A DNA stretch of 64,000 nt from Roseibium album (lineage in GTDB: Bacteria > Pseudomonadota > Alphaproteobacteria > Rhizobiales > Stappiaceae), in the NCBI RefSeq assembly GCF_001404515.1, contig NZ_CXWE01000007.1, positions 349,409 through 413,408 of the forward strand, given 5' to 3'. Each line of letters opens with the position of its first letter. The first letter of the stretch is position 1. The notes beneath the pieces were generated by a model. That model saw only the letters and a program-made list of their open reading frames with translations, had not been told where the DNA came from and made no database searches. Shown here piece after piece: positions 26,086 through 34,909 of this stretch. The position numbers and the translations under genes are program-made.

Positions 26086-26753
26086 CTTCATTCGGTCCTG
26101 GAGGGGAACTCGACCGAGATTGGCTGAAGCTGCCCCATGTCGAACCCGGGAACCGCATCGGCCTGTTCGGCGGATCCTTCAATCCGCCCCACTCAGGCCA
26201 CCGTCTGGTTGCTGAAACGGTCCTGAGGCGTCTGGGGCTTGATCAGGTCTGGTGGTTCGTGACGCCCGGCAACCCGCTCAAGAGTCATGCCGACCTGGCG
26301 CCACTTGAATTGCGCATGCATCTGGCCTGCGCTCTGGCGGATCACCCGCGAATGAAAGTGACCGCTTACGAGGTTGTTCTGGGTACTCCCTATACGGCCA
26401 GGACAATTGCCGCTTTGCGCGCAATGCGGCCTTCAGTGCGATTCGTTTGGGTTATGGGTGCTGACAATCTTGCCGGTTTCCATCGATGGCAGGACTGGCG
26501 CGCCATTCTCGGTTCCGTTCCGGTCGCAATCGTAGACAGGCCGGGTGCATCGCTTTCAGCTCTTTCGTCGCCAATGGCAAAAGCCTATGAAAAATATAGG
26601 CTTCCCGAGGAAGACGCGGCGCTGCTGCCGAATTTGGACCCACCAGTCTGGACGTTTTTGCATGCACCACTCGACCGCACATCGTCTACGGATTTGCGGA
26701 AATTTAACACATTAGACATTGCCAAAGTTACCAAGAAAACGGCGCTGTCTTGA
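26082..26753 (+). CDS. nadD: Nicotinate-nucleotide adenylyltransferase
   Basis: The 223-residue protein shows the nucleotidyltransferase motif GLFGGSFNPPHSGH (about residues 26-39). The C-terminal signature is present in a divergent form, TSSTDLRKF, near residue 205. It adenylates nicotinate mononucleotide in NAD synthesis. The start overlaps the proA stop (ATGA). Confidence 0.96.
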   Translation: MTSFGPGGELDRDWLKLPHVEPGNRIGLFGGSFNPPHSGHRLVAETVLRRLGLDQVWWFVTPGNPLKSHADLAPLELRMHLACALADHPRMKVTAYEVVLGTPYTARTIAALRAMRPSVRFVWVMGADNLAGFHRWQDWRAILGSVPVAIVDRPGASLSALSSPMAKAYEKYRLPEEDAALLPNLDPPVWTFLHAPLDRTSSTDLRKFNTLDIAKVTKKTALS

Positions 26754-26920
26754 AAATGCCAAAAGGGAAGCTGTATTATAGGGGTGGTCGCGATGAACGC
26801 GGCCGAGGTACGGTCAACCGGTCCTGTATTCAAAACGGGTGACGTAGAAACCGAACTATCTGGTTCGTGACGACGTTGGACACAGGGCGGCATAAACGGC
26901 GAAAGGCACTACACCTGACC

Positions 26921-27331
26921 ATGACCTTTGAAAGTGGGCGGACAGAATTGTCCTCTCCTCTGCAGGCTTCCGTAAGCGCTGATCTTGCGGCAGGTCTCCT
27001 CGATACGGTTCTGAGCAGCCTTGACGATTCCAAAGCTGAGGACCTGATAACTCTCGACATCGCAGGCAAAAGCTCCCTCGCGGATCACATGGTAATTGTG
27101 TCCGGGCGGTCCCATCGTCACGTTGGGGCCATTGCGGACCATTTGCTGAAGGATCTGAAATCGGCCGGATTGAAATCGGCAACGGTGGAAGGTCAGAGCA
27201 CCTGTGACTGGGTGCTGATCGATGCAGGCGATGTGATTGTTCATATTTTCCGTCCGGAGGTACGCGGTTTCTACAATCTCGAAAAGATGTGGGCACCGGA
27301 CACGGACGAAGCGCCGCAATATATCGGCTGA
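26921..27331 (+). CDS. rsfS: Ribosomal silencing factor RsfS
   Basis: The ATG at 26921 gives 136 residues; an in-frame GTG at 26867 would add 18 without family support. Conserved RsfS features are VLSSLDDSKAEDLITLDIAG, SLADHMVIVSGRSHRHV and the C-terminal DVIVHIFRPEVRGFYNLEKMW. It binds L14 and blocks subunit joining when nutrients are low. The nadD-rsfS-rlmH order is conserved. Confidence 0.96.
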   Translation: MTFESGRTELSSPLQASVSADLAAGLLDTVLSSLDDSKAEDLITLDIAGKSSLADHMVIVSGRSHRHVGAIADHLLKDLKSAGLKSATVEGQSTCDWVLIDAGDVIVHIFRPEVRGFYNLEKMWAPDTDEAPQYIG

Positions 27332-27455
27332 ACGGGATCTTGGTTCCTGCTTTCGAGCTTGTCATGTCGAAAGCAGGTTGAGCCGAGAATTGTCTCGAAC
27401 GGCGATCGAATTTGCCGCGAAACTGAAGACCGGAGTTTCAACCGGCAAGGATCTT

Positions 27456-27938
27456 ATGCGCTTTACATTCTCCTGCATCGGCAAGATGAAAGCCGGTGCG
27501 GAAAAAGACCTCCTCGACCGGTATATTGACCGTGCGCGCAAGACCGGACGCGGGTTGGGCATCTCCGATATCGTGGTCAGCGAATTATCCGAAAGCCGCG
27601 CTCAGCGCTCTGAAGACCGGAAGGCCGAAGAAGCAAAAGGCCTTCTGAATTCTGTCTCAGGTTCTGCGCGGGTCGTCGTTCTGGACGAGAACGGCAAGAA
27701 CCTGACCAGCCCGGACTTCAGTCGCAAGATCGAAAGCTGGAAGGATGAGGGCATTCCGGAGGTCGTGTTTGCGATTGGCGGGGCTGACGGGCACGGGCAG
27801 GAACTTCTCGCCCGGGCGGATCTGAAGCTGGCGTTCGGCGCGATGACATGGCCCCATCAGATTGCGCGCATCTTGTTGGCGGAACAGGTCTACCGCGCCA
27901 TGACGATCCTTTCCGGGCACCCGTACCACCGGATTTGA
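27456..27938 (+). CDS. rlmH: 23S rRNA (pseudouridine(1915)-N(3))-methyltransferase
   Basis: The ATG at 27456 (MRFTFSCIGKMKAG) has an AAGGA site; 160 residues is the family length. The SPOUT knot motif FAIGGADGHG (about residues 105-114) binds S-adenosylmethionine, and the C-terminal LAEQVYRAMTILSGHPYHR is diagnostic. It methylates pseudouridine 1915 in helix 69 of 70S ribosomes. Confidence 0.97.
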   Translation: MRFTFSCIGKMKAGAEKDLLDRYIDRARKTGRGLGISDIVVSELSESRAQRSEDRKAEEAKGLLNSVSGSARVVVLDENGKNLTSPDFSRKIESWKDEGIPEVVFAIGGADGHGQELLARADLKLAFGAMTWPHQIARILLAEQVYRAMTILSGHPYHRI

Positions 27939-27941
27939 AGC

Positions 27942-28499
27942 ATGACAGACACCACTACATTGGCTGCCAGCATGGCGCTCTCAAGGACACTGAACAACGG
28001 CATGATCGAGATACCGACCCTTCAAACGGATCGACTGACCCTGCGGCCGATGACGATGGCCGATTGGGATGACTATTATTCATTCATGCAAAGCGATCGA
28101 TCGCTCGGCATGGGGGGGCCATTTCAGAAAAAGATGTCCTGGGCGCTGTTTTGTCACGATATGGCGCAATGGCCGCTGATGGGAAACGGTGCCTTGATGC
28201 TCGATGACCGGGAGACTGGCACTTGTCTCGGGCAGGTCGGGATAAACCATGGGCCGCTTTTTCCCGAACATGAACTCGGATGGTTTCTTTATCCGGCCGC
28301 TGAGGGAAGGGGTATCGGCTACGAGGCTGCGCAAAGGTTCGCCGACTGGGCACGACACGAGCGCTGCCTGCCAAGCCTGGTAAGTTACATCGATCGGGAC
28401 AATGTTCGCTCCCGACGCCTCGCGGAACGCCTGGGTGCGAGACTGGACGATGAAGCCGAGCGACCTGATCAGGCGGATCTTGTTTACCGGCACTTTTAA
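27942..28499 (+). CDS. GNAT acetyltransferase 4
   Basis: The 185-residue protein follows rlmH by 3 bp, so it shares its transcript. It has LQTDRLTLRPMTMADWDDYY, a shortened acetyl-CoA loop (ELGWFLYPAAEGRGIGYEA) and DNVRSRRLAERLGA. It is a RimJ/RimL-like GNAT; the target is unknown. It is the fourth GNAT gene in 8 kb, dissimilar in detail to the other three. Confidence 0.88.
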   Translation: MTDTTTLAASMALSRTLNNGMIEIPTLQTDRLTLRPMTMADWDDYYSFMQSDRSLGMGGPFQKKMSWALFCHDMAQWPLMGNGALMLDDRETGTCLGQVGINHGPLFPEHELGWFLYPAAEGRGIGYEAAQRFADWARHERCLPSLVSYIDRDNVRSRRLAERLGARLDDEAERPDQADLVYRHF

Positions 28500-28584
28500 G
28501 GACCATCGCGGGCCGGGCGTTTGAGCGAAATTGCACAGTCCCCTGACGGTCGCACCGCCAGGGAACTGGTGACGTGCAGGTCTG

Positions 28585-30102
28585 TTACCTGTTCAGCGCC
28601 GCCCTGGCGTTTTCCGCATAACGGAAATCCGGGTCGGCTGCCAGCGCAGTTTCCAGAAGTTTCCGGCCCTCAACTTCGTCGCCTTCCGCCAGCCTCACCA
28701 TGGCCAGACGATAGGTAAGGACGGGGTTATCCGGATCGGCCTTGTGCAGTTCGTCAAAAATGGCACCGGCTTTGGCCGTGTCTCCTGCCTTCAGCGCAGC
28801 CCAGCCAAGTGTGTCCTGTACATTTTTCGAGTTGGGAGCGATATCGGCGGCCTTTTGCGCCAGACCAAGAGCCTTTGCTGGATCGTCATCCACGACCAGA
28901 GAAGCAAGATTGTTGAGCGCCACCCAATTGTCAGGCTGCAGCTCGATGGCCTCGGCATAGGCAGCTCGGGTCTCGTCCCTGTTTCCTTCTTCGGTCTCAA
29001 GTAAGCTTGCGAGCCAGACAAGGTCGCTCGCCGTATGCTCCGGGCGCTCCGCGAGCGAACGTGCGCGTTTGATTGCGTCCTTGGTGCGTCCGAGGCGCAG
29101 TTCGGCGCCGCTTGCCCCTCTTAAGAGTTCAGGATCGTTGGGAGCAATCTGGAGCCCGCCCTCGTAAGTGTCGAGTGCTTCGCCGTATCGCTTCGTCGAT
29201 CCGAGGAAATTGCCAAGGGCCAGATAGGCTTTCGTATCGCGTGGGAAACGTTCGACCGAACGTTTCAACGCTTGTTCCGCTGATCCCATGCGACCCTCTG
29301 CCTGATCGATCGCCGCCAGTCCGATCGCACTGGCTACCGAAGGAGACTGTATCTCCATGCGTTTGAACAAAAACCGCGCCCTTTCGAGGTTTCCGTTTTC
29401 AAGGTTCAGCCGGGCGGCTGTCTCGAGGACGACCGCAGGAGCGTTTTCCTGACTTGCCACCGGATCAACGACGTTCAGGGCTTCTTGTGGCGTGGAATAG
29501 ACAAGCAGGAGGCGCGTGTGCGAAAGCGCCAATTCGTAATTGTCAGCCGGTGCAATTTTCAAAGCCGATTCATAGTACCTGCTGGCCTCTTGCCACTTTC
29601 CTTGCCTTTCGGCCATAAGCGCAAGACTTTGAGGCGCGCGCCAGTTATCCGGATCCCGTGCAAGTGCTTCCTCGTATGCGGTACGGGCTTCTTCCGCCCT
29701 GCCAAGCTCGAGGAGAATATCTCCCTTGATGATGAGGGGTTCGGAATTGATTGTGTAGAGTTTGGCGGATTCGTCTAACGCCGAGACGGCTTCCTCGAAA
29801 CGGTTCTGGTTGGCCAGGGCGAGGCCGAGAATCTGCCACGCTTCTGCAATGTCGGGTGACGTGGAAATTAGTTCGCGTGTAATTGTCTCGCTTACGGAAA
29901 ACTCGCTATTGTACAACGCCTCCATCGCGTTCGCCAAAGCCGCACGCTGGTCAGGTCGCAATTTTGCGAAGCGGTCAGTTTTCATCATGCCTTGATATTG
30001 TTCGATGGTTGCTGCCACAGCTCCTGATGAAGTGGCAAAGGCCAGAGCAGCAAGGAAAACGTATTTTAGAAATTTTCTGGAAATTGAGTCTGGATCTCTC
30101 AT
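28585..30102 (-). CDS. Exported tetratricopeptide-repeat protein
   Basis: The 505-residue protein has a signal peptide (about residues 1-31, KYVFLAALAFATSSGAVA) and then TPR repeats over most of its length. Examples are AWQILGLALANQNRFEEAV, IKGDILLELGRAEEARTAYE and AYLALGNFLGSTKRYGEALD. It is probably a periplasmic scaffold. It is divergent from the VPLPA-CTERM VWA gene across an AT-rich gap, and TPR proteins accompany some exosortase systems, so a role in surface-protein assembly is conceivable. No enzyme domain is seen. Confidence 0.85.
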   Translation of the reverse strand: MRDPDSISRKFLKYVFLAALAFATSSGAVAATIEQYQGMMKTDRFAKLRPDQRAALANAMEALYNSEFSVSETITRELISTSPDIAEAWQILGLALANQNRFEEAVSALDESAKLYTINSEPLIIKGDILLELGRAEEARTAYEEALARDPDNWRAPQSLALMAERQGKWQEASRYYESALKIAPADNYELALSHTRLLLVYSTPQEALNVVDPVASQENAPAVVLETAARLNLENGNLERARFLFKRMEIQSPSVASAIGLAAIDQAEGRMGSAEQALKRSVERFPRDTKAYLALGNFLGSTKRYGEALDTYEGGLQIAPNDPELLRGASGAELRLGRTKDAIKRARSLAERPEHTASDLVWLASLLETEEGNRDETRAAYAEAIELQPDNWVALNNLASLVVDDDPAKALGLAQKAADIAPNSKNVQDTLGWAALKAGDTAKAGAIFDELHKADPDNPVLTYRLAMVRLAEGDEVEGRKLLETALAADPDFRYAENARAALNR

Positions 30103-30642
30103 CGCAACACCTGGGTCTCTTCAAATTTTCGTTATCTTCAAAGCGATGTGAAGTCTGTGCCGGAATCTTGCCTGCATAATTGCGGGAAACTCCAACGCGA
30201 AATTGCATTTAGCGTAACTATAATAGTAAATTTAGTAAAAAACAATGAGTTTAATTGTTGTTAAAGAAAAAATTACGAAATCATGGTTATTTTTGAAGTC
30301 TATATTGAAATAATATTTGAAAATATTGAAATATGTAAAGTGTATCGAGCTTTTCATACTTGGTTCAAATAAAGTGTAACAGCCCGGAATACGGATCAAA
30401 AGCGAATTTGAGAAAAAGAACAACAAGAAATCTCAATTCGAAGAGTGGCTTAACCTCGATGTTAATTTTGCGTTAATTTTTTGTAATCTTCCGATAGATT
30501 TGTGTTATAGTGCACATCACGTAAATGGAAGTTTGCGTGTTTGATATTATTAATTTTTCCGATTTGGATTTTTGCTTATTCAAGTTTTTCGGGGTTTGCC
30601 AGTCCAGATTGGAAGCGTGCTAGTGCAAACGGGGAGCCTACT
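30103..30642. other. AT-rich divergent intergenic region
   Basis: About 540 bp between the TPR gene and the VWA-VPLPA-CTERM gene, distinctly AT-richer than the surroundings, especially 30210-30520. I see no gene. A weak promoter-like pair (TTGTAA at 30481, TATAGT at 30506, spacing 19) could serve the VWA gene. The composition fits a horizontally acquired or regulated promoter region. Confidence 0.5.
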
Positions 30643-31695
30643 ATGTTTCGTGGAATATCAACCTTTATTGCAGCAATGGGCGTGTTCGGGGGTGTCGCTT
30701 TAGCGGATACGATCTCGCCGCTCACCTACACCAACGATACTCTCGGTGTGGGAGACAAGGTAACAATCAGCAAGACTGTCGTAATCGAGGCCGCAGGCAC
30801 GACCAGCGCATTGCTGGACGTCATGTTTCTTTTCGACACGACAGGCAGCATGGGTGGCGCAATCGCAAACGCCAAATCAGCTGCGAGCAATATCATTACA
30901 GGCCTTGGCGGTTTTGGTAGCGTGACTACGGGTGCCGGTTTTTACGGAGATCCGGCATTCAATGGCGTGACGCAGGACCTTACCGGCAACGCAGCTACGA
31001 CGATCGCGGAAATCAACACGTTTGCAGCCGGCGTACCGAACAATGGCGGCGATTTCGCGGAAAGAGGGAATGAAGGCCTGAAAAGCGTCGCGGAAAATGC
31101 TAGCTGGCGTGCTGGCTCCAACCGCTTCGTTGTTGTCCTGGGCGATTCGTCCTTCAAGAACAGCCCTGTTTCAAGTGCGGACGCAAAAGCCGCTCTTGAT
31201 GCGGAAAACGTCAATGTTATCGGTCTGAACTTTGGTGGCGGCTCATTTGCTGGCGCTATCAATGCCGTCGGCGGGACCACGTTTGCCGGTGGATCTACGC
31301 CGTCTGACATCGTCGATGCGATTCTCGCTGGTGTTACCACAAGCTTTGACGAGTACACGAAAGTGACCGTCGACGATCTGGGCGCCGGTTTGCCCGAGAT
31401 CGGTGTATCCGTCGTATGTACAGGTGCGGATACCGGTGCTTGCGTAGGTGACACAGCCGAAGGCATGTACGATCGTTCGGTCGACCGTACCTTCACGTTC
31501 GACGTGACCTTCGAGCGTCTCGCAGCAGGCGACAGCTCCTTCGGTACACATGCGCTTGTCGATGGCGGTATCGTTGCGACTGAAAAAGACTCTTTCGGAG
31601 GCTCCGCTGTTGTACCGCTTCCTGCGGCCGGTTTCCTGATGATCTTCGGTCTTGGTTCGCTGGCAGTAATGTCTCGCCGCCGCAAGGCAGCCTGA
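30643..31695 (+). CDS. Secreted VWA-domain protein with VPLPA-CTERM sorting signal
   Basis: The ATG at 30643 (MFRGISTFIAAMGV) has GGGGAG upstream and starts a signal peptide ending at VALA. The 350-residue protein has a von Willebrand A-like domain from about residue 58 with LLDVMFLFDTTGSMGG, a MIDAS motif of the DxTxS kind, and RFVVVLGDSS later. The C-terminus reads VVPLPAAGFLMIFGLGS with an RRRKAA tail, the VPLPA-CTERM signal recognised by an exosortase of the XrtD type. No exosortase gene lies in the window. It is expected to be processed and displayed outside the inner membrane, perhaps in adhesion or matrix. A strong terminator follows. Confidence 0.88.
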   Translation: MFRGISTFIAAMGVFGGVALADTISPLTYTNDTLGVGDKVTISKTVVIEAAGTTSALLDVMFLFDTTGSMGGAIANAKSAASNIITGLGGFGSVTTGAGFYGDPAFNGVTQDLTGNAATTIAEINTFAAGVPNNGGDFAERGNEGLKSVAENASWRAGSNRFVVVLGDSSFKNSPVSSADAKAALDAENVNVIGLNFGGGSFAGAINAVGGTTFAGGSTPSDIVDAILAGVTTSFDEYTKVTVDDLGAGLPEIGVSVVCTGADTGACVGDTAEGMYDRSVDRTFTFDVTFERLAAGDSSFGTHALVDGGIVATEKDSFGGSAVVPLPAAGFLMIFGLGSLAVMSRRRKAA

Positions 31696-31730
31696 TAGCT
31701 CTTTGGAGCGAAACAACACCGACAACAATG

Positions 31731-31758
31731 AAGCCCGCGCCTCCGGCGCGGGCTTTTT
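31731..31758 (+). terminator. Rho-independent terminator of the VWA gene
   Basis: AGCCCGCGCC and GGCGCGGGCT form a GC-rich stem with a TCC loop, followed by TTTTTCC. It lies 36 bp after the stop codon. Confidence 0.9.
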
Positions 31759-32099
31759 CCTTGCCTGACTGCCTGATCGACGTCTCGCCTGCGTTCAGGC
31801 ATGTGACAGAGCGGTCGCCGCACTTCCAGCATCAAAACAGGCTTGCCGGTAGTCGGGACGTGAACGATTGTTAAGGTCAATGTGGCAGCAAAACACGGTT
31901 TTGCCCGTATGTCGCCGTATTCCCCCCGTAACGGATATGATGGACAAGACAGGCACCACAGGTTCGGTGAAAGGGGAGCTGTTTCCTGACGCCGGCTTAA
32001 CGAACCGGTCACTTGAGTAAACGGTTCGTTAACGCAGTCTGTGTATCGCAGGGTAGGGTAACCTTTGGGAGCTGAAGCAGTTTGAAACCGGATCGCATC
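31759..32099. other. Intergenic region before the envC-like gene
   Basis: About 340 bp with no gene that I can support. It should hold the promoter of the envC-like/ctpA operon. A GGGAG ribosome-binding-like site lies at about 32067. Confidence 0.5.
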
Positions 32100-33473
32100 A
32101 TGGCTGTGCGTCCAGGACTTGGGAGGCGGCGGTATTCACACCCGTTCTTGAGTGTGGCTGTGCTGGGATTGATGCTTGCCTCCGGCTCTGCAATTTCAAG
32201 CGAAAGTCTCGATGAGCAGCCTGAAACGGCCACGCCCGAAGTTTCGGAGATAAATACGTTTCTCGAACGCAAGACAGAGCGTGAAGAGGAGCTCGCTGCG
32301 CTTTCCAGAGATATAGACGTTTCGTCGGACCGCCAGGCTGCCATTGCGCGCGAGATCCGGGCTCTTGACCGGGACAGGGAAACGCTGAATGCAAAGATCA
32401 TCAGTACGTCCGATACGATCCAGGGTCTTGAAACCGAGCTGACCGACACTGAACGCCGGCTGATGAGCCTGGGAGAAAATGAAGATGCTGTCCGGCTGTC
32501 GCTGATTGCGCGCCGGGATATTCTCGCAGAAGTGCTTGCGGCGCTGCAAAGATTGGGCAAGCGCCCGCCTCCGGCCCTGGCCGTGCGCCCGAGTGATGCG
32601 CTGTCGGCTGTGCGCAGTGCGATTCTTCTGAATGCGGTCATGCCGGAATTGAAAGTCGAGACGGAGGCTTTGGCGGCCGACCTGCAGGAACTGCAGCGGC
32701 TCAAGTCGGTCATTGCGGAGGAAAAAAACAGGCTTCGCGGCGACGCGATGCGATTGGCTGAGGAAAAGTCCCGACTGGAACTTCTATTGAGCGCCAAAAA
32801 ACAGGAACATCTGAAGTCGATTGAGGTGCTCAAGGAGGAGAAGGAACGCGCTGCGGAGCTTGCTGAACAGGCAGGGTCTCTCCAGGAGCTGATTGCAAAT
32901 CTGGAAGTCGAGATCGAAAGCGCACGGGACGCGGCTGAAAAGTCACGACAGGCGTCTTTGACCGCAAAAAGGAATGCCTCGCGCAATTTTGATCCGTTCG
33001 CGGATCCGGGAAGAATTGCTCCGGCGATTGCGTTCGACGATGCCAGGGGCAGGTTGCCGCAGCCGGTTGCCGGTACGATGCTCAAGGGTTTTGGTCAGGA
33101 AGATGAATTCGGTGGTTTGACTGAAGGACAATCTATTGCCACAAGACCGGGTTCTAATGTGACTTCCCCGGCCGATGGCTGGGTTGTATATTCCGGTCCG
33201 TTCCGTTCGTTCGGACAGCTCTTGATCCTGAACACCGGCGATGGCTACCATGTGCTCCTCGCCGGTCTGGACCGGATAGACGCGGAATTGGGGCAGTTTG
33301 TTCTTACCGGGGAACCGGTTGGTGTTATGGGCGCAACCCAGTGGGCAAGCGCATCGACGTTCGGTTTGGGTTCGACCCAGCCGATCCTATATGTTGAATT
33401 TCGGAAGGACGGACGTGCGATCGATCCCACACCCTGGTGGTCGCGCACAGAAGAAGAAAAGGCTCGCGGATGA
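32100..33473 (+). CDS. EnvC-like murein hydrolase activator (degenerate LytM/M23)
   Basis: The ATG at 32100 is used; a TTG at 32082 with a GGGAG site is an alternative. About 457 residues: a signal or anchor (LSVAVLGLMLASGSAIS), a long coiled coil (about residues 45-300, Glu/Lys/Leu-rich heptads) and a C-terminal LytM domain (about 335-450). The M23 zinc ligands are not intact (for example YVEFRK where peptidases have a His-x-His), as in EnvC proteins that activate amidases at the septum instead of cutting peptidoglycan. It overlaps ctpA by 4 bp. Confidence 0.9.
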   Translation: MAVRPGLGRRRYSHPFLSVAVLGLMLASGSAISSESLDEQPETATPEVSEINTFLERKTEREEELAALSRDIDVSSDRQAAIAREIRALDRDRETLNAKIISTSDTIQGLETELTDTERRLMSLGENEDAVRLSLIARRDILAEVLAALQRLGKRPPPALAVRPSDALSAVRSAILLNAVMPELKVETEALAADLQELQRLKSVIAEEKNRLRGDAMRLAEEKSRLELLLSAKKQEHLKSIEVLKEEKERAAELAEQAGSLQELIANLEVEIESARDAAEKSRQASLTAKRNASRNFDPFADPGRIAPAIAFDDARGRLPQPVAGTMLKGFGQEDEFGGLTEGQSIATRPGSNVTSPADGWVVYSGPFRSFGQLLILNTGDGYHVLLAGLDRIDAELGQFVLTGEPVGVMGATQWASASTFGLGSTQPILYVEFRKDGRAIDPTPWWSRTEEEKARG

Positions 33474-34798
33474 TACGGAAAGCTTCCTTGCTGCTGGTGG
33501 GTGCCCTTGTGGGGGCTGCGGCAGTTACGACTATGTCCCAGATGCCGCTCAATGTGTCAGTGGCAGCAAATGCGGCAGCGACGGATACGTATCGGCAACT
33601 CAACCTGTTTGGCGACGTGTTTGAACGTGTTCGGTCAGACTATGTGGAAGTTCCGGACGACGCCCAACTGATTGAAAGCGCGATCAACGGCATGCTGACA
33701 TCGCTGGATCCGCACTCCAGCTATATGTCACCGAAGAGCTTCAGGGACATGCAGGTCCAGACCCGCGGTGAATTCGGCGGTCTCGGCATAGAGGTCACAA
33801 TGGAAGAAGGCCTTGTGAAGGTCGTCTCCCCGATCGACGAGACACCGGCCGCCAAGGCGGGTGTTCTGGCCGGCGACCTGATTACCTATATCGATGGCGA
33901 GCAGGTCCAGGGCCTGACCCTGAATGAAGCTGTCGAGAAAATGCGTGGTCCGGTCAACACCGACATCATCGTCACGATCCGCCGCGATGGACGCGCCGAA
34001 CCATTCGACATCACGATCACACGCGACATCATCCGCATTCGTTCCGTCCGCTGGCGGGAGGAAGAAGATGTCGGTTATGTCCGCGTTACGCAGTTCAACG
34101 AACAGACGTTCGACGGCCTGAAAAAGGGCATCGAGGAAACGACGGCTGCAATCGGTGAAGACAAGCTGAAGGGCTACATCATCGATCTGCGCAACAATCC
34201 GGGTGGTCTGCTCGATCAGGCGATCGCGGTTTCCGATGCCTTCCTTGATCGCGGCGAGATTGTCTCGACCCGTGGACGGGAAGCGGACGAAACACAGCGC
34301 TACAACGCTCGCGCCGGTGATCTGACCGACGGCAAACCCGTGATCGTCCTTGTTAACGGTGGTTCTGCCTCTGCGTCGGAAATCGTCGCAGGTGCCCTGC
34401 AGGATCATCGCCGTGCGACGATCCTCGGCTCACGGTCATTCGGCAAGGGGTCGGTCCAGACCATCATTCCGCTCGGTGCCAATGGAGCGATCCGCCTGAC
34501 GACGGCGCGGTATTACACGCCTGCCGGAACTTCCATTCAGGCCAAGGGGATCGTGCCGGACATCGAAGCCCTTCAGGAACTGCCCGAAGAGCTTGTCGGT
34601 CGTGTAGAGACCAAGGGTGAAGCCGGTTTGCGCGGTCACCTGGAAGCTGATGGCGAAGAGCAGTCTGGCAGCCAGGCATATGTCCCGCCGGATCCGGAAG
34701 ACGACACACAGCTGAACCTGGCACTGGATCTTTTGCGCGGTGAACAGGCCAACAGCGCTTTCCCGCCGGTTTCAGACAGCGCCGCGGTTAAAAACTAA
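33470..34798 (+). CDS. ctpA: Carboxy-terminal processing peptidase (S41)
   Basis: The ATG overlaps the previous stop; 442 residues with a signal sequence (SLLLVGALVGAAAVTTM). A PDZ domain (about residues 95-170, GGLGIEVTMEEGLVKVVSPI) precedes the S41 protease domain with the catalytic Ser in NGGSASASEIVAGAL and Lys in GKGSVQTI. It acts in the periplasm, trimming or degrading envelope proteins, often peptidoglycan hydrolases, which fits its coupling to an EnvC-like activator. Confidence 0.96.
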   Translation: MIRKASLLLVGALVGAAAVTTMSQMPLNVSVAANAAATDTYRQLNLFGDVFERVRSDYVEVPDDAQLIESAINGMLTSLDPHSSYMSPKSFRDMQVQTRGEFGGLGIEVTMEEGLVKVVSPIDETPAAKAGVLAGDLITYIDGEQVQGLTLNEAVEKMRGPVNTDIIVTIRRDGRAEPFDITITRDIIRIRSVRWREEEDVGYVRVTQFNEQTFDGLKKGIEETTAAIGEDKLKGYIIDLRNNPGGLLDQAIAVSDAFLDRGEIVSTRGREADETQRYNARAGDLTDGKPVIVLVNGGSASASEIVAGALQDHRRATILGSRSFGKGSVQTIIPLGANGAIRLTTARYYTPAGTSIQAKGIVPDIEALQELPEELVGRVETKGEAGLRGHLEADGEEQSGSQAYVPPDPEDDTQLNLALDLLRGEQANSAFPPVSDSAAVKN

Positions 34799-34806
34799 TC
34801 GTCTGA

Positions 34807-34832
34807 CTGCGCGCCGCATTGCCGGCGCGCAG
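34807..34832 (+). terminator. GC-rich hairpin after ctpA
   Basis: CTGCGCGCC and GGCGCGCAG form a 9-bp stem with an 8-nt loop, followed by a pyrimidine-rich but not pure T tail. It is a probable terminator or partial attenuator between ctpA and the next gene. Confidence 0.55.
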
Positions 34833-34909
34833 CCTTCTCGTTCTCGTTCTGCGTATTCCAAAAACAAAGTTGATTCCGGCGCCCTGCCGGAAAAAAGGCT
34901 CAGGACGAC

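Noticed and set aside
28500..28584. Hairpin CCCTGACGGT/ACCGCCAGGG between convergent GNAT 4 and TPR genes
   Set aside because: One mismatch in the stem and no T-run on either strand; too weak to call a terminator.
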